Shown: piece after piece, positions 7,368 to 9,305 of the stretch
How positions within the stretch are numbered: position 1 is the first letter of the stretch
Layout: the number at the start of each line of letters is the position of its first letter
Source of the DNA: Acetobacteraceae bacterium
GTDB lineage: Bacteria; Pseudomonadota; Alphaproteobacteria; Acetobacterales; Acetobacteraceae
Reading direction: 5' to 3'
Length of the DNA stretch: 9,305 nucleotides
Assembly: GCA_027489135.1 (NCBI GenBank)
Contig: JAIYAI010000825.1
Coordinates: forward strand, 1-9,305
The notes under the pieces: generated by a model
What the model was told of the DNA's origin: nothing
The model's database searches: none
Seen by the model: only the letters and a program-made list of their open reading frames with translations
Translations under genes and position numbers: made by a program

Positions 7368-8524
7368 GTTGTGAGGATGGCTTTTGGCCCTCTGGTGTCA
7401 ATCCAGCCGAGGTTGAAGCGCATGAAGTGCAGGCTCCAGACGCCGTCCGTCTCGGTCGGGCGCAGCGCCACGTCCAGGCCCGCAAAGGCCAGGGACAGCG
7501 GCACCTTCTGCCCCTGCCACTGCACATAGCCATGGACGCCAACGCGGCGGATCTTGTCGTCGGCGTGGTAGTCGGGCTCCGGTAGCCGCTCAGGAAAGGC
7601 ATGCCGGCTGGGCCGATAGCGGCTCGCCGGCACGGCCAGGCCCAGCGCCTCATGCGGCCGCTGCTCGTTGTAGATCGGCCGCCAGGCGTTGAAGGCCCGC
7701 TGGCAATCATCAAGGTCCGCAAATTGGCGCCCCTGCAGCACCTCCACATCCAGCGTGCGGTGGAACCGCTCCTCCTTGCCCTGTGTCTGCGGGTGCCGCG
7801 GCCGGCCGTGCAGCGTGGCCACACCCAGCCGCATCAACCAGACCTCGAAGGCCGTGCGCTGGTTGGCCCGCAGGCCAGCGTGGCCCGCGGCACCCCAGGG
7901 CGAGCCATTGTCGCAGAGGATAGCCCCCGGCAGGCCGTATTGGCGGAACAGCCCGGTCATCCGCTGCTGCACCTCGGCCAGGGTCTCGCGGCCACAGGCG
8001 GCGATGCCCAGCGAGTAGCGGCTGTGGTCATCCAGCACGGTGAGCGGGTGGCAACGGCCGGCGGCGGTGGCGAAATGGCCCTTGAAGTCGATCTGCCAGA
8101 GATCGTTGGGTGCCTCGCGCTCAAAGCGGGTGAAGGGCCTGTGCTGCGCCGCCTCGGCAGGGTCGATCAGGCCGGCGCGGCGCAGCACCTCGGTGACGGT
8201 GGAGGGGGCGGGGACGTCAGCCAAGCCCAGGTCGCGCAGGCGCCGGGCCAGCTTGCGGCCGCCCCAGCGCGGGTGCTCGGCCCGCAGGTCGAGGATGCGC
8301 GCGGCCATCTCGGGCGGCACCTGCCGCGGGCTGCTGAGCGGCCGGCGTGAGCGGTCGGCCAGGCCGGCCTCCCCCTCCTCGCGGCTGCGGCGCAGCAGGG
8401 TGAAGCCGGTCTGGCGGCTGATGCCGAAGCGGCGGCAGAGCTCCGCCACGCTGACCTCGCCCGACCGCGACAGGCGAACAAACTCTCGACGGTGGTCCAA
8501 CACGGATAACGCCTTCCAGGGCAT
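7322..8524 (-). CDS. IS481-family transposase
   Basis: A 400-aa DDE transposase, intact. In order: an N-terminal helix-turn-helix (about 24-47, VSVAELCRRFGISRQTGFTL); a second winged or helical DNA-binding segment (about 70-120, with HPRWGGRKLARRL); and an integrase core with WQIDFKGHF (D146), LCDNGSPWG (D205) and HPQTQGKEERFHRTL (E252). These give a complete DDE triad. A C-terminal segment with FNAWRPIYNEQRPHEALG and PASRYRPS is typical of the IS481 family. The start is ATG 8524, preceded on the minus strand by a purine-rich GGGAGAGAGG (8527-8536). The C-terminus runs into the left inverted repeat. Expression would run towards purA, antisense to any purA read-through. Confidence 0.95.
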   Translation of the reverse strand: MPWKALSVLDHRREFVRLSRSGEVSVAELCRRFGISRQTGFTLLRRSREEGEAGLADRSRRPLSSPRQVPPEMAARILDLRAEHPRWGGRKLARRLRDLGLADVPAPSTVTEVLRRAGLIDPAEAAQHRPFTRFEREAPNDLWQIDFKGHFATAAGRCHPLTVLDDHSRYSLGIAACGRETLAEVQQRMTGLFRQYGLPGAILCDNGSPWGAAGHAGLRANQRTAFEVWLMRLGVATLHGRPRHPQTQGKEERFHRTLDVEVLQGRQFADLDDCQRAFNAWRPIYNEQRPHEALGLAVPASRYRPSRHAFPERLPEPDYHADDKIRRVGVHGYVQWQGQKVPLSLAFAGLDVALRPTETDGVWSLHFMRFNLGWIDTRGPKAILTTVRDVSEHPSSISPV

Positions 8525-8555
8525 CGCCTCTCTCCCGAGAAACCAAGCCCAAAAG

Positions 8556-8604
8556 CGTCAAGCATGTCTCCGAACACACGTCAGGGATGTGTCCGGTCTA
8601 AACA
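8556..8604 (-). repeat. Right terminal inverted repeat of the IS
   Basis: Read inward on the minus strand it begins TGTTTAGACCGGACAC and pairs with the left end at 40 of 49 positions. It has the same two-copy motif in the opposite order: ATCCCTGACG outer (8579-8588) and ATGCTTGACG inner (8556-8565). The transposase promoter should lie here or in 8525-8555, but I see no clear -35/-10 pair. Confidence 0.9.
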
Positions 8605-8610
8605 GAGGCC
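8605..8610. repeat. Target-site duplication, right copy (GAGGCC)
   Basis: Identical to 7313-7318 and directly adjacent to the right IS end (AACA, 8601-8604). Confidence 0.9.
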
Positions 8611-8623
8611 CCAGACCCCGAAA

Positions 8624-9305
8624 CTAGATCGCCAGGAAACGCAGGAGGACGCCCGTCGCGCGGGAGGCGGGGATGGCTACGGCACCATCCACCGGGACGC
8701 CGAGCGCGCGGGCCGCGCCGGCGTAGTCGCGCGTGCCAAGGACCAAGGCCGCGGCACCCTCGGAGGGCAAGCCATCGAGCGAGATGCCGGGATGGCGCGC
8801 CGCGAGAATCTCACGGTCCAGAAACACCAGATCCGCCCGGCCGGGGCCCGTGGGCACCACCCAGCCGCCATCGGTATCCTGGCGCGGCGCCTGGTCAATC
8901 AGCGCGCCCATCTCGGCCGCCGCCGCGCGCGGGTCCGCCGTCAGCATCTCCAGGCGCAGGATGCAGGCGGCGCCATTGGCGTGCTGCTGCAAGGCGGGCA
9001 CCCAGACATTCTCGCGCGTCAGATGCTGGCAGGCGAAGATCCGCAAGCCGCCAGGCCGCAGCCCGACCGGCCAGCGCATCACGTTGAACCGCGCCTCGGC
9101 CATGCTGCCATCGGGCAATTCCACGGGCCGGCCAAAGGCCACGGGGCCGATCGCCGCGATTCCGCGCGCCTGCAACTCCGCAACGCCCGCCGCCGCATCC
9201 AGCGCGGTGAAGGCCGCGCGCTCGATCCCCTCCTGCGTCTTCAGCCATTCGCGCATGGGGGCATTGTGCTCCGTCGGCGCCAGCACGCCGAGGAGCTCCA
9301 TATAG
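8624..9305 (-). CDS. VOC-superfamily protein with glyoxalase-like domain, 5' end outside window
   Basis: About 227 codons are visible of a protein resembling the Glyoxalase_3-like group (PF13468 type) of the vicinal-oxygen-chelate superfamily. The visible start (Y)MELLGVLAPTEHNAPMREWL matches the family's second strand, normally around residues 60-70. The ATG at 9301 is therefore probably internal, and the true start lies right of the window. Other features are GIAAIGPVAFGRPVELPDGS, RFNVMRWPVGLRPGG, FACQHLTRENVWVPALQQHA with H and E residues placed as in metal-binding members, and a degenerate C-terminal repeat ending VLLRFLAI. The function is unknown; members are often annotated only as VOC family protein. 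It is convergent with purA and originally ended 41 bp from the purA stop. Confidence 0.8.
   Translation of the reverse strand, partial: YMELLGVLAPTEHNAPMREWLKTQEGIERAAFTALDAAAGVAELQARGIAAIGPVAFGRPVELPDGSMAEARFNVMRWPVGLRPGGLRIFACQHLTRENVWVPALQQHANGAACILRLEMLTADPRAAAAEMGALIDQAPRQDTDGGWVVPTGPGRADLVFLDREILAARHPGISLDGLPSEGAAALVLGTRDYAGAARALGVPVDGAVAIPASRATGVLLRFLAI

Larger units (their letters stand above)
7319..8604 (-). mobile_element. Complete IS481-family insertion sequence, 1286 bp
   Basis: The element is bounded by 49-bp imperfect terminal inverted repeats beginning TGTT (40 of 49 positions match), flanked by a perfect 6-bp duplication GAGGCC, and carries a single intact transposase on the minus strand. 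There are no passenger genes. Intact ends, an exact target duplication and an undamaged transposase frame suggest a fairly recent and possibly still mobile copy. It sits in the 41-bp spacer between convergent purA and a VOC-family gene and harms neither reading frame. Confidence 0.93.

Noticed and set aside
7319..8604. Composite transposon or cargo-bearing element
   Set aside because: Only one transposase fits between the inverted repeats; no passenger gene is present.

Overview
The window is very GC-rich (about 70% by eye), densely coded, and looks like the chromosome of an alphaproteobacterium. The best guess is Acetobacteraceae/Rhodospirillales (Roseomonas-like). The reasons are the COQ9-family gene beside rpsU, the hisZ-purA pair, and the codon and protein style. 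This placement is inference; no rRNA or other decisive marker is present. Most of the window is housekeeping and ordinary metabolic genes, and I do not see a defence system or an obvious new multi-gene machine.

Left part, minus strand (1-3400), read right to left: rpsU (ribosomal protein S21), an unrecognised exported six-cysteine protein, an MBL-fold metallohydrolase, a 124-bp spacer full of short hairpins, a carboxymuconolactone-decarboxylase-family protein, and a cyclase-family (kynurenine-formamidase-like) hydrolase cut by the window edge. The last two share one base at a TGATG junction. The three enzyme genes could form a small catabolic or detoxification unit, but the substrate cannot be read from the sequence.

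Centre, plus strand (3640-7290): def (peptide deformylase), a COQ9-family gene whose GTG start overlaps the def stop, hisZ (regulatory subunit of ATP phosphoribosyltransferase), and purA (adenylosuccinate synthetase) 4 nt after hisZ. A 239-bp region between rpsU and def must hold divergent promoters. The genes on both sides serve protein synthesis and maturation, ubiquinone synthesis, histidine synthesis and AMP synthesis. HisZ and PurA are linked by purine metabolism, because the HisG-HisZ enzyme consumes ATP and the histidine pathway releases AICAR.

Right part: a complete IS481-family insertion sequence (7319-8604, 1286 bp) with an intact 400-aa transposase, 49-bp imperfect terminal inverted repeats and a 6-bp target duplication (GAGGCC). 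Removing the element and one target copy restores a perfect 8-bp hairpin with a GAGA loop in the 41-bp spacer between the convergent purA and a VOC/glyoxalase-like gene. The element therefore landed in, and split, what looks like a shared transcription terminator. The VOC gene runs off the right edge.
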